From DATAOG01 sp963782885 (GTDB lineage: Bacteria > Pseudomonadota > Alphaproteobacteria > Geminicoccales > Geminicoccaceae): a stretch of DNA of 64,000 bases. The stretch's first letter is position 1. Every line of letters begins with the position of its first letter. A program made the translations under genes and the position numbers. The stretch lies in NCBI GenBank assembly GCA_963782885.1, contig CAWALL010000004.1, forward strand, positions 186,001 to 250,000, in the 5' to 3' direction. Positions 46,539-55,547 of this stretch are shown here, piece by piece. A model generated the notes under the pieces. That model made no database searches and was not told the DNA's origin. It saw nothing but the letters and a program-made list of their open reading frames with translations.

Positions 46539-47255
46539 ATGCAGCAACCGCCCTCGCACCGGATCCTTCTGGCCGAGGAGCAAGCCGCCAGCCGTGATCT
46601 CGTCGTGCTCGTGCTGGGCAAGCTCGGTTATGGGATCGAGACCGTCACGACCTCCCGTGAGGTCCTGGAACGAGTCGGCACGGGTGGGATCTCGCTGGTC
46701 CTGTTGAGCACCACTCTTGAGAACCGCGTCGGGGCCGAGCTCCTGCACCACATTCGCGCCGGCCCCCGAGGTTCGGTGCCGGTCGCAGTGATCGGCGCCC
46801 GGACCGAGGAATGCTCGAGTGAAGCCTGGCGCGACGCCGGCGCGGTCGACTATCTGCGTCGGCCGATCGACATCGAGCATCTGCTGCGCGTGGTCGAACA
46901 TGCCCTCCGCGGCCAGCCGCCAGCGCCACGGACCGAGCAACGCTCCGAGCCGGTGATCGACCTCCTCCATCTATCCGGGTTCACCGACGGCGACCGGCAG
47001 CTCGAGGGTGAGCTTCTCATGCTGTTCCTGTCCAGCGCGGATGTGTACCTGGTGCGCATGGACGAGGCTCTGCGCACCGGCCAGAGTTGGACGGCGATTG
47101 CGCACGCGCTCAAGGGTGCCAGCGCAAATCTGGGAGCACGTCGAGTGATGGAGATCGCTCTCGCCGCGGAGCGCTCACCACCCAGCACGACCCAACTCGA
47201 AGCGCTTCGCTTTTCGGTCGAGGAGGTCCGCGACTTCGAGCGGACCCGGCGGTAG
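46539..47255 (+). CDS. degenerate receiver domain fused to an Hpt domain
   Basis: A 238-residue two-domain phosphorelay protein. The receiver-like domain (8-125) keeps the fold (HRILLAEEQAASRDLVVLVL, VDYLRRPIDIEHLL) but the phospho-acceptor aspartate position reads serine (LVLLSTTLE, S57) and the conserved lysine before proline reads arginine (R108). The Hpt domain (about 140-235) has AHALKGASANLGARRV with phospho-histidine H189. It should accept and pass phosphate through H189 only, with the receiver acting as a phosphorylation-independent partner module. No kinase or regulator gene is adjacent, so it is an orphan. Confidence 0.85.
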   Translation: MQQPPSHRILLAEEQAASRDLVVLVLGKLGYGIETVTTSREVLERVGTGGISLVLLSTTLENRVGAELLHHIRAGPRGSVPVAVIGARTEECSSEAWRDAGAVDYLRRPIDIEHLLRVVEHALRGQPPAPRTEQRSEPVIDLLHLSGFTDGDRQLEGELLMLFLSSADVYLVRMDEALRTGQSWTAIAHALKGASANLGARRVMEIALAAERSPPSTTQLEALRFSVEEVRDFERTRR

Positions 47256-47434
47256 GCGGTCACTCGAACCGTCGTGCCGGACGCGGATTGCCGGGTGCAG
47301 TGCTCCGACAAAACCCCCTTGATCTATGCGTTCATTTGCCCTGTTATCCAAGCGGCCCGGTTGTATGAAAAGGAATCGGCAGCGGCACGCGCGGCTGCCT
47401 GGCCGAGCCCGTAACCCAAGGACCCGGGAAGGAA

Positions 47435-48289
47435 ATGCAGAGAGTCATCAAGGTGGGGTTGCTCGGCGCTGCCCTCAGCGGGATCTTCTCCTGCAGCTAC
47501 GATCCGCAACTGGTCGACGACAGCGAAGTCGTGCTCCACGAGATCGACGCCGTCCGCGCGATGGAGCCGCAGGGTCCGGCGTTCAATCAGGGCTTGCGCC
47601 AGGGCTACCTCGACTACTCCGACGTGATGACCTCCGAGTACGACCACTCCGACTATTGGCACTTCGCCTTCAAGGCGGTCGATTCCGCCAAGGGCGAGGC
47701 GGTGCTCCCGGATACGGTCGAGTCGCGGCATCTGCAGCCGGACAACGTCGAGGAGCTGTCGGCGGCGCGGGCACGTTTGATGGCGGCCCTGGATCAGACT
47801 GGCCGCAAGAAGGCGCCCTGGCAAGCAGCCAAGGCTCAGACTGCTTTCGACTGCTGGCTGGAGAAGGCCGAGGAGAACGACCCGCCCGACCAGATCAAGG
47901 TCTGCAAAGGCGAATTCGAGTCGGCGATGGCCGAGGTCGAGCGTGCACTCACGACCGAAGCCGGCAGCTACCTGGTGTTCTTCGCCTGGGATCAGGCCGA
48001 ACTGACGCCGGTTGCGATGGCCGTGCTCGACCAGGTGGAGTCGGATTATCTGCGCGCGCGACCGATGCGGGTTACGGTCGCGGGCCATGCCGATCGGTCC
48101 GGCCCGGAACCGTACAACGATGCGCTGTCAGAGCGCCGCGCAGAGATCGTCGCCCGCGCCCTGCAGCAACGCGGCGTGCCGGAGCGGGCGCTCGACGTCG
48201 TATGGTACGGTGAGCGCCGCCCCCGGATTCCCACCCCCGATGGCCAAAGAGAACCGCGCAACCGGCGCGTCGAGATCGTCTTCGGCTGA
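47435..48289 (+). CDS. OmpA-family peptidoglycan-binding lipoprotein
   Basis: A 284-residue envelope protein. MQRVIKVGLLGAALSGIFSC is a lipoprotein-type signal with lipobox cysteine at 20. Residues 20-175 form a middle domain I do not recognise (DYSDVMTSEYDHSDYWHFAF). The C-terminal OmpA/MotB-like domain (about 175-284) has SYLVFFAWDQAELTPVAMAV, VAGHADRSGPEPYNDALSER and RNRRVEIVFG, which bind diaminopimelate of peptidoglycan. It probably tethers the outer membrane to the wall. No neighbour shares its strand closely. Confidence 0.9.
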   Translation: MQRVIKVGLLGAALSGIFSCSYDPQLVDDSEVVLHEIDAVRAMEPQGPAFNQGLRQGYLDYSDVMTSEYDHSDYWHFAFKAVDSAKGEAVLPDTVESRHLQPDNVEELSAARARLMAALDQTGRKKAPWQAAKAQTAFDCWLEKAEENDPPDQIKVCKGEFESAMAEVERALTTEAGSYLVFFAWDQAELTPVAMAVLDQVESDYLRARPMRVTVAGHADRSGPEPYNDALSERRAEIVARALQQRGVPERALDVVWYGERRPRIPTPDGQREPRNRRVEIVFG

Positions 48290-48361
48290 TCGCAGGGCAG
48301 GTTTCGAGAACCTGCGCGACCCAGGGAGCTTCCGATCGAACGTTCGGGAAGGATGCCCTTT

Positions 48362-49355
48362 TCAACCGCCGGTGACACTCATGTGGCGCCGGACCGCCGG
48401 CTTCTTATGCCGCCGGTCGATGACGAAGTCGTGGCCCTTGGGCTTGCGCGCAATTCCTTCCAGGATCGCCTGCTTGAGAAGCTCGTTGCCCTCCGAGGCG
48501 CGCAGCGGCGTGCATAGATCGGCCTCGTCCTCCTGGCCGAGGCACATGTACATCTTGCCGGTGCAGGTCACCCGGACTCGATTGCAGGACTCACAGAAAT
48601 TGTGAGTCATCGGCGTGATGAAGCCGAGCCGGCCACCGGTTTCCTCGATCCGGACGTAGCGCGCGGGACCGCCGGTCCGGTCCGCCAGATCGGTCAGGGT
48701 CCAGCGGCGTCCAAGCCGAGAGCGGACCAGGGACAGGGGCAGATACTGCTCCGTCCTGTCGCCATCGATGTCGCCGAGCGGCATCGTCTCGATCAGGGTC
48801 AGATCCAAGCCTTCGGCGCCGCACCAGGCGATCATCCGGTCGAACTCGTCGTCGTTGACGCCCTTGAGCGCGACCGCATTGATTTTGACGTGGAGCCCCG
48901 CCTGCCTGGCCGCGGTGATCCCGGCCATCACCTTCTCGTATTTGCCCCAGCGGGTGATCGCCTGAAACTTGACCGGGTCCAGCGTGTCAAGCGAGACGTT
49001 GACCCGGCGCACGCCGTGCTCATAGAGGTCGGCCGCGTAGCGCTCGAGCTGGCTGCCGTTGGTGGTCAGCGTCAGCTCCTCGAGGCGTCGCGGAACGAAG
49101 GTGCCGGCCGAGCGATGCGAACAGGCTGATGATGTTGCGCCGCACCAAAGGCTCGCCACCGGTCAGCCGGAGCTTGCGGACGCCGAGATCGACAAACGCG
49201 CTGCACAGCCGATCCAGCTCCTCGAGACTCAAGAGCTCGTTCTTGGGCAGAAAGGTCATATTTTCCGCCATACAGTAGACGCAGCGGAAATCGCACCGGT
49301 CGGTCACCGACACGCGAACGTAGGTGATGGCGCGCTCAAAGGGGTCGATGATCAT
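48362..49355 (-). pseudogene. moaA: GTP 3',8-cyclase MoaA, single frameshift
   Basis: Radical-SAM enzyme for the first step of molybdenum cofactor synthesis, split over two frames. The 5' part from ATG 49355 has VSVTDRCDFRCVYCMAENM (first 4Fe-4S cluster) and LRLTGGEPLVRRNIISLFAS. A net +1 shift near 49088-49115 moves to the frame with EELTLTTNGSQLERYAADLY, RVNVSLDTLDPVKFQAITR, HNFCESCNRVRVTCTGKMYM (second cluster) and the essential C-terminal GG. Every other feature is intact, so this could be a sequencing error or a recent loss. If real, the strain could not make molybdopterin from this gene. Confidence 0.9.
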
Positions 49356-49551
49356 GGAGGTCCGCTCTCCCCGCCCGGACGGTTGGACGGCTGGCCGTCG
49401 AAAGAACCGCTTGTGCGGTAATCTAGCCGCTCGCCGGGCGGCCGACAACCGGGGCCCGCCGTATCCGTGGCGCATACTTGACCAGGATGCGCGGAGCACC
49501 GCAAAGTGCCGGCCCGTCGACGCCCTCAGGTGAAGCCGGCCGAACACGCCG

Positions 49552-50322
49552 ATGAAGCGCTTCTCGAACATCAGCTTCCGCGCTGCGGAAACCACCGAGG
49601 CCCAGGCCGGGCTCGCGGAATTGCAGGCGGCTTACGCTCATGTGCCGGCTGAACGGGCGGATGTCGTGGTGGCGCTCGGCGGCGACGGCTTCATGCTCGA
49701 GACCCTGCACAGCTGCATCGACCGACCGGTGCCGATCTACGGTATGAATCTCGGTACGGTCGGCTTTCTGCTGAACGATTATCGGATCGATGGCCTGTAT
49801 GAGCGCCTTGCCGCGGGCGTGAGCACACCACTGCACCCGCTCCGCATGCGGGTGACCTGCCGCAACGGCAAGATCGAACTCGGGCTGGGCATCAACGAGG
49901 TATCGCTGTTCCGCGAAACCCGCCAGGCGGCCAACGTCCAGATCGCGATCGACAGCGTGGTCCGCCTGGAAAACCTGATCTGCGACGGCATCCTGGTCGC
50001 AACCCCGGCCGGTAGCACCGCCTATAATCTCTCGGCGCACGGGCCGATCCTGCCGGTCGGCGCCAATCTCCTGGCGCTGACCCCAATCAGCGCTTTCCGC
50101 CCACGCCGCTGGCGCGGCGCTTTGCTACCCAGCAGGACCCGCTTTCGCTTCGCCGTGATCGACCCCGACAAGCGGCCGGTCAGTGCGGTCGCCGACTACA
50201 CGGAGATCCGAGACGTGAAGGAAGTCGAGGTGTGGGAGGATCGCAACATCACGCTCACGCTGCTGTTCGACCCCGAGCACAATATGGAGGAGAGGATTCT
50301 GAAGGAGCAGTTCGTCCCCTGA
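49552..50322 (+). CDS. nadK: NAD kinase
   Basis: A 256-residue ATP-NAD kinase that makes NADP. VVVALGGDGFMLETLHSC near 38-55 carries the GGDG catalytic motif; YGMNLGTVGFLLND, GINEVSLFRETRQAANVQIA and ATPAGSTAYNLSAHGPILP follow, the last binding NAD. Compact alphaproteobacterial form. The gene is divergent from moaA and convergent with apt. Confidence 0.94.
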   Translation: MKRFSNISFRAAETTEAQAGLAELQAAYAHVPAERADVVVALGGDGFMLETLHSCIDRPVPIYGMNLGTVGFLLNDYRIDGLYERLAAGVSTPLHPLRMRVTCRNGKIELGLGINEVSLFRETRQAANVQIAIDSVVRLENLICDGILVATPAGSTAYNLSAHGPILPVGANLLALTPISAFRPRRWRGALLPSRTRFRFAVIDPDKRPVSAVADYTEIRDVKEVEVWEDRNITLTLLFDPEHNMEERILKEQFVP

Positions 50323-50342
50323 TCGAGAGCGCCTGCGACTGG

Positions 50343-50858
50343 CTAGCCCTCATAGGCGAGCAGGCTTGCGGCCGGGACCCGCAGGCGCCGCCGGCCATTC
50401 AAGCCGGTGAGCTCGATCAGAAAGGCCGCGGCTACGACCTCGGCGTCGATCTTAACCAAAAGCTCGGCGGTCGCGGCGGCGGTGCCTCCGGTCGCGATCA
50501 GGTCGTCAACGATCACAACCCGGCTGCGCGCCGGAATCAAGTCGGCCGAGATCTCGATCGTGTCGCTGCCGTATTCGAGACTGTAAGCATGACCGACGAC
50601 CGAGCCTGGCAGCTTGCCACGCTTGCGGACCATCGCAAAACCGATGCCGAGCCTGAGTGCCAGCGGGGCGGCGAAGATGAAGCCGCGCAATTCGATGCCG
50701 ACCAGACGGTCGGGCCGGTGCGGCGCCACCAGCTGCGCCAGCCGCTCGATCGCTTCCTGAAAGGCGTCGGCGCGCTGTAACAGAGTCGAGATGTCGTAGA
50801 ACAGGATTCCCGGCTTGGGGAAGTCGGGGATCTGACGAATCTGCGCTTTCAGGTCCAT
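50343..50858 (-). CDS. apt: adenine phosphoribosyltransferase
   Basis: A 171-residue type I PRTase salvaging adenine to AMP. IPDFPKPGILFYDISTLLQ near 9-27, GIELRGFIFAAPLALRLG and the PRPP loop VVIVDDLIATGGTAAATAEL near 117-136. ATG 50858 with a GGAGG site gives the normal length; longer frames upstream are not conserved. Confidence 0.95.
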   Translation of the reverse strand: MDLKAQIRQIPDFPKPGILFYDISTLLQRADAFQEAIERLAQLVAPHRPDRLVGIELRGFIFAAPLALRLGIGFAMVRKRGKLPGSVVGHAYSLEYGSDTIEISADLIPARSRVVIVDDLIATGGTAAATAELLVKIDAEVVAAAFLIELTGLNGRRRLRVPAASLLAYEG

Positions 50859-50980
50859 GACGCCGCCTCCCGGAGACTGCGTCCGGTTCATGCCACGGCC
50901 CGTGGCCGGCGGCCAAGTCCGGATGCGCCCTGCGGACGCCCGCCCGAGCAAGAAGGATCGGAAGGCGCCCGCGGATCGGC

Positions 50981-53272
50981 TCAACCGTTGTTGTAGTACT
51001 TGGTGTACTTGTCGTCGTAGTAGTAGCCGGAGTCGCGATAACCGTAGCGCGCATGCTTGCGCACGTTGACCCGGCTCAGCACGATGCCTGCAACGTCGGC
51101 GCCGGCCTCGATCAGCTGCTTGACTCCCATCATCACGTCGTGCCGGCGCGTGCTGCCCCAGTGGACCAGGAACAGGGTCTTGTCGGTCATCTGCGACAGC
51201 ACCCGGGCGTCCGAGACGCTGAGCACCGGCGGGCTGTCGATGATGACCAGGTCGAACCGGCCCGCGACCTCCTTGAGCAGGCGGCGCATCCGCTCCGACG
51301 CCAGGAGCGCCGCCGGATCGGGGACCGGACCGCCCGCGGTGACGAAGTGAGCGCCCGAACGCTCGTCCAGGAGCACCACCTCATTCAACTCTCGGTGCTG
51401 CAGCAAGACGTCGCTGAGCCCGCTCTGATTGGCGACGCCGGCCAGATCGTGCAGCCGCGGCCGCCTGATGTCGCAGTCGATGATCAGCGTCCGCCGACCG
51501 GACTGGGCGTGGATCCTGGCCAGGCACATCGCGATCGAGGTCTTGCCCTCGCTCGGGATCGAGGAGGTGACGAGGATGGTCTTCGGTGGCGCTCCCATGC
51601 TGGTAAGCAGCATCGCGGTCCGCAGGCTGCGGAGAGCTTCGCCGAAGGGTGAGTTCGGATTGTCCAGCACGTAGTCCTGGGGCGAGCCGTAGCGCTTGTC
51701 CAGCCCGACGATCGCCGGCACCAAGCCGAGCGCCGGCAAGCCGATCAGATCTTCGATCTGCTCGGAGCTACGGAAGGTGTTATCCAGCCCTTCGAGCCCG
51801 AACACGGCCAGCGAGCCCACGAGTAACGCACCGGCGAGCGCAACCCCGAAGATCAGCTTACGGCGCGGATAGGTCGGCTCATCGGGCAGAGATGCACGCG
51901 AGATCACCTGGGCATCGGGCTCCTGCGCATTCTGCTGCGAGCTGATCTCCTTGACCCGGTTGATATAGGTCTCGAGCAGGTCGCGATCGGCGGTCGCCTC
52001 CCGCTGTAAGGCCTCGAGCCCGATCTCCGCCTCATTGTGTTGCGCCAGCTGGCTCTTCAGGCTCTCGATGCTGGATTGCAGCATGGCCTCGCGCGAGCGC
52101 CCGACCTGAACCTCATCTCTCAGGCGCTGGGCGATCTGCTTGATTTCCCCCTGTTTGCGCTGCTCCAAGGTTTTCAGCTCAGCCTGCAGATTGAGCATCT
52201 GGGGGTGCCGCGGACCATACTCGCTCGACAGCTCCGCCCTTTGGCGATTCAGGTCCAGCTCGCGCGCCCTGAGTTCGGTCAACACCGGCGAGTCCAGCAG
52301 CTGCGCCGCCTGGTTCAGATCGGCGCCGGAATTGAGCAGCCGCTCGACCTGGCGCAGCTTGGCCTCCGACTGGGCGCGCTCGGCGCGCGAGGTCACCAGC
52401 TGGGTCGTCAGCTCGGTCAGCTGCTGCTGGTCCGGGGCCGCGCCCGCCAGCCCGTGCTGGCGCCGGTAGTCCTGCACCGCCTGCTCGGCGGAGGCGACGG
52501 TCGCGCGCAGGCGTTCGATCTCGTGATCGAGGAAGTCGCGGGCGCGACGCGACGCCGTCTGCTTGCTGTCGAGCTGTTCGTTCAGGTACAGCCTGGCCAG
52601 CGTGTTGGCACCGAGGGCCGCGAGTGCAGGATCGGTAGAGACGAATTTCAGGCCGATCACCGTCGACCGATTAGCCGGCTCGGCCATGATGTTGTCCATC
52701 ACGGACTCGATGATCTGCGACCGGAGCAGCGCCGCCCGCTGCTGGTCTGTCATCTCCGCGCTCGACGACGTGGTCATCAGCGTATCCGCCCAGGCCTTCG
52801 GCAGATGGTCGAGCAGCCAAGCGGGCATCAAGCGGGCCGGATCGAGCCAGGCGGCAAAGTCGGCGGTCGTCGGTTGCAGCGCCGGATTGAATTCGGGCAA
52901 GAGGTGCAGATTGAGCTGATCGACCAGCCGCTCCGCCATGCTCCGCGACTTGATCAGCAGGATCTGGCTCTGCAGGCTGTCCTCGCTGGGCGGCGAGCCG
53001 ACCACGACGTCCGGGATGTTGGGCACGGCCTGCGCCGGCCGATCGTTGAGCATCACCAGGGCCTCGGCCTCGTAGGCCGGTGGCATGCGGCTGACGTAGG
53101 CCGCGGTCAAGCCCAACACGATCACCACGAAGCCGAGAAGAAAGAGCTTGCGCCGCCATAGCGTACGCCCGAGCCTGAACCAGTCCAGGTCGTCGCCACT
53201 CGAATCCCAAGTCACCCGCAGCCGAGACGGCTCATAGCCGATGCGCGGTGTGCTGTGGACGTCTATGGCCAT
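50981..53272 (-). CDS. polysaccharide-biosynthesis tyrosine autokinase (Wzc/BY-kinase)
   Basis: A 763-residue inner-membrane co-polymerase and BY-kinase. First membrane span near 41-62 (LFLLGFVVIVLGLTAAYVSR), Wzz-type periplasmic region, long coiled coils (about 225-430), second span near 480-498. The kinase domain has Walker A SSIPSEGKTSIAMCLARI near 570, Walker A' TLIIDCDIRRPRLHDLAG, Walker B FDLVIIDSPPVLSVSDA, and a C-terminal tyrosine cluster YGYRDSGYYYDDKYTKYY for trans-autophosphorylation. It controls exopolysaccharide chain length and export. No polysaccharide genes are adjacent, so it is an orphan here. Confidence 0.94.
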   Translation of the reverse strand: MAIDVHSTPRIGYEPSRLRVTWDSSGDDLDWFRLGRTLWRRKLFLLGFVVIVLGLTAAYVSRMPPAYEAEALVMLNDRPAQAVPNIPDVVVGSPPSEDSLQSQILLIKSRSMAERLVDQLNLHLLPEFNPALQPTTADFAAWLDPARLMPAWLLDHLPKAWADTLMTTSSSAEMTDQQRAALLRSQIIESVMDNIMAEPANRSTVIGLKFVSTDPALAALGANTLARLYLNEQLDSKQTASRRARDFLDHEIERLRATVASAEQAVQDYRRQHGLAGAAPDQQQLTELTTQLVTSRAERAQSEAKLRQVERLLNSGADLNQAAQLLDSPVLTELRARELDLNRQRAELSSEYGPRHPQMLNLQAELKTLEQRKQGEIKQIAQRLRDEVQVGRSREAMLQSSIESLKSQLAQHNEAEIGLEALQREATADRDLLETYINRVKEISSQQNAQEPDAQVISRASLPDEPTYPRRKLIFGVALAGALLVGSLAVFGLEGLDNTFRSSEQIEDLIGLPALGLVPAIVGLDKRYGSPQDYVLDNPNSPFGEALRSLRTAMLLTSMGAPPKTILVTSSIPSEGKTSIAMCLARIHAQSGRRTLIIDCDIRRPRLHDLAGVANQSGLSDVLLQHRELNEVVLLDERSGAHFVTAGGPVPDPAALLASERMRRLLKEVAGRFDLVIIDSPPVLSVSDARVLSQMTDKTLFLVHWGSTRRHDVMMGVKQLIEAGADVAGIVLSRVNVRKHARYGYRDSGYYYDDKYTKYYNNG

Positions 53273-53665
53273 CGCGTCATCCTACCCTGCACCTAGCCCC
53301 AAGCTAGCTCGATCAAGCCGCACATGAGGGCGGCGCGTCTGCACCGCAACCGACCGATCACACTATATACGCTGAGTGTGGCAGCCTTGCTCCACAATCC
53401 CCCTGCGGCGTACGATACCATTCCCGGTGCGTGGCGGTGCCTTCGGGATAACACCTGCCTTGCAATCGGCGCGCCAACCCGCAGGCCACACCCTTGGCGG
53501 CCCCGAAAGTGGCCCATCCGTGAAAGATCCTCGATACGAGCTTCATACTTGCAGTTTATTGACGTTTGGTTAGCAGTGGGCGGTGCCGTAAGCGTTTTGC
53601 ACTTTATTACAAATCCTCTAAAATCTCAATCCCGAACGTCGACTCGCGTGGAGGTTGCAGGCGCA
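53273..53665. other. AT-richer divergent promoter region
   Basis: Between the BY-kinase gene and the DUF192 gene. An inverted repeat CACACT-N10-AGTGTG (53359-53380) lies about 90 bases before the kinase start and could be an operator. The stretch 53530-53640 is notably AT-rich for this genome (TTTATTGACGTTTGG, CACTTTATTACAAATCC) and may contain the DUF192 promoter. No gene is supported. Confidence 0.4.
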
Positions 53666-54196
53666 TTGACCAGCACCGACGGCTTAATCTCCTCGTTGCG
53701 CGGGCGGCGGCCGGGGCCGCCGATCCTTCGCCTGATCACGGTCGCGGCGCTGGCCTTCGCACTGGCGGCGATCGGCACCCCGCCCGACTTCGACCACGAT
53801 CGGTTGACGATCGTGAGCTCGGCCGGACGGTTCGAGTTCCAGGTCGAGCTGGCCACCACCCCGGACCAGCGGGCATACGGCCTGATGTTCCGGGAAAGCC
53901 TGTCGGACGACCATGGCATGCTGTTCGATTTCGGCCACCCCCAACCGGTCGCGATGTGGATGCGCAACACCTATATCCCGCTCGACATGCTGTTCATTCA
54001 CGCCGACGGTCGGATCGGCCGGATCGTGCACGAGGCCCAGCCCCTTTCGGACACGGTGCTGGATTCCGGCGAGCCGGTTCGCGCTGTTCTCGAGCTGCGC
54101 GGCGGACTCACAACCGAACTCGGCATCGAGCCGGGCGATCGCGTCGCCCATCGCTTGTTCGGAAAATCTAGCGCGCCATCCACCGCGCCTCAGTGA
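53666..54196 (+). CDS. DUF192 domain-containing protein, exported
   Basis: About 176 residues. A hydrophobic N-terminal segment (ILRLITVAALAFALAAIGTP) is a signal peptide or anchor. The DUF192 domain (about 50-165) has FQVELATTPDQRAYGLMFRE, MLFDFGHPQPVAMWMRNTYI and LDMLFIHADGRIGRIVHEA. The family is small, beta-rich, periplasmic and of unknown function. The TTG at 53666 is chosen for the GGAGG eleven bases upstream, but other starts are possible. The stop overlaps the convergent aminotransferase gene by seven bases. Confidence 0.85.
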   Translation: MTSTDGLISSLRGRRPGPPILRLITVAALAFALAAIGTPPDFDHDRLTIVSSAGRFEFQVELATTPDQRAYGLMFRESLSDDHGMLFDFGHPQPVAMWMRNTYIPLDMLFIHADGRIGRIVHEAQPLSDTVLDSGEPVRAVLELRGGLTTELGIEPGDRVAHRLFGKSSAPSTAPQ

Positions 54197-55392
54197 AGCG
54201 CTTCACAGGCGTGCACAATCCGGCGACACGCTTCCTCCAGGAGCTCGGTCGAGGTGGCGTAGGAGATCCTGAAGTAGGGGTCCATGCCGAAGGCAGTGCC
54301 CTGCACGACGGCGACGCCGACGCTCTCGAGCAGATAGCGGACAAAGCCCTCGCTGTCGGCTAAGACATCGCCGTTCGGCGTTCGCCGGCCGATCGCGCCG
54401 GCGCAGCTGGGATAGACGTAGAACGCGCCCTCGGGCCGGTGACAGCGCAGTGCTGGTGACCGGTTCAGCATGTCGACGACGAGGTCACGCCGGCGTTTGA
54501 AAGTCGCTACCCACCCGGGAAGGAAGTCCTGTGGTCCGGTCAGCGCTGCGACCGTCGCCGCCTGGCTGATCGAGCAGGGATTGGACGTGCTCTGCGACTG
54601 GACCTTGGCCATCGCCCGGATCAGCTCGGCGGGACCGCCGGCGTAGCCGATCCGCCAGCCGGTCATGGCGTAGGCCTTGGCGACCCCGTTCATGGTCAAG
54701 CAGCGGGGCCGGAGCTCGGGCTCGACCGCGAGCGGCGTCACGAACCGGAAGTCGTCGTAGACCAGGTGCTCGTAGATGTCGTCGGTCAGCAGCCAGACCT
54801 GCGGATGGCGGCGCAGCACGTCGGTCAGCTCGCGCAGCTCCGCTTCGGTGTAGGCGGCACCGGTCGGATTGCTCGGTGAGTTCAGGATCAGCCATTTGGT
54901 CCGGGGCGTGATCGCCGCCCCGAGATCCTCCGGTCGCAGCTTGAAGCCGGTTTGATCGGGGCACGTCACCCTGACCGGAGTGCCGCCAGCGAGCAACACC
55001 ATGTCGGGATAGGACACCCAGTACGGCGCGGGGATCACGACCTCATCGCCCGGGTCGAGGGTCGCCATCATAGCGTTATAGATGATCTGCTTGCCGCCGC
55101 TGCCGACGCTGATCTCGTCGAGCCCGAACTCGAGGCCGTTCTCACGTCGGAACTTGGCTGCGACTGCCGCCTTGAGTTCCGGCGTGCCGTCGACGGCGGT
55201 GTACTTGGTCTGGCCGTCGCGGATCGCGGCGATCGCCGCCTCCTTGATGCTGTCCGGCGTGTCGAAGTCGGGCTCGCCGGCGCCGAGCCCGATCACGTCG
55301 CGGCCCGCGGCCTTGAGCTCGCGCGCCAGACTGGTCACCGCGATCGTCGGCGATGGTTTGATCGCGGCCAAACGACGCGCGATGATCGACAT
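54190..55392 (-). CDS. aatA: pyridoxal-phosphate aspartate aminotransferase (class I)
   Basis: A 400-residue aminotransferase of the Ib subgroup that interconverts aspartate/oxaloacetate and glutamate/2-oxoglutarate. VIGLGAGEPDFDTPDSIKEA near 33-52, ILNSPSNPTGAAYTEAEL near 172 and the PLP lysine in NGVAKAYAMTGWRIGYAGG near 237. C-terminal YFRISYATSTELLEEACRR carries the substrate-binding arginine. ATG 55392. Confidence 0.94.
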   Translation of the reverse strand: MSIIARRLAAIKPSPTIAVTSLARELKAAGRDVIGLGAGEPDFDTPDSIKEAAIAAIRDGQTKYTAVDGTPELKAAVAAKFRRENGLEFGLDEISVGSGGKQIIYNAMMATLDPGDEVVIPAPYWVSYPDMVLLAGGTPVRVTCPDQTGFKLRPEDLGAAITPRTKWLILNSPSNPTGAAYTEAELRELTDVLRRHPQVWLLTDDIYEHLVYDDFRFVTPLAVEPELRPRCLTMNGVAKAYAMTGWRIGYAGGPAELIRAMAKVQSQSTSNPCSISQAATVAALTGPQDFLPGWVATFKRRRDLVVDMLNRSPALRCHRPEGAFYVYPSCAGAIGRRTPNGDVLADSEGFVRYLLESVGVAVVQGTAFGMDPYFRISYATSTELLEEACRRIVHACEALH

Positions 55393-55547
55393 GGGCGGCG
55401 GCTCCAGTAAGTCAATCGAACGCGCTGAACTTAGAGAGCTGCGCCCGCCTCCGCAATCTCTGCCTCAGGCGCCGGATCGGCGATGGCCTCGGCAGCCAAG
55501 CGCTGCGCCGCTTTGCCGCGGGTGCACAGGGTACGGCCAGACTACGT

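Noticed and set aside
48308..48340. Hairpin GCAGGTT/AACCTGC between the OmpA-like gene and moaA as a terminator
   Set aside because: Short stem and no T tract on either strand.
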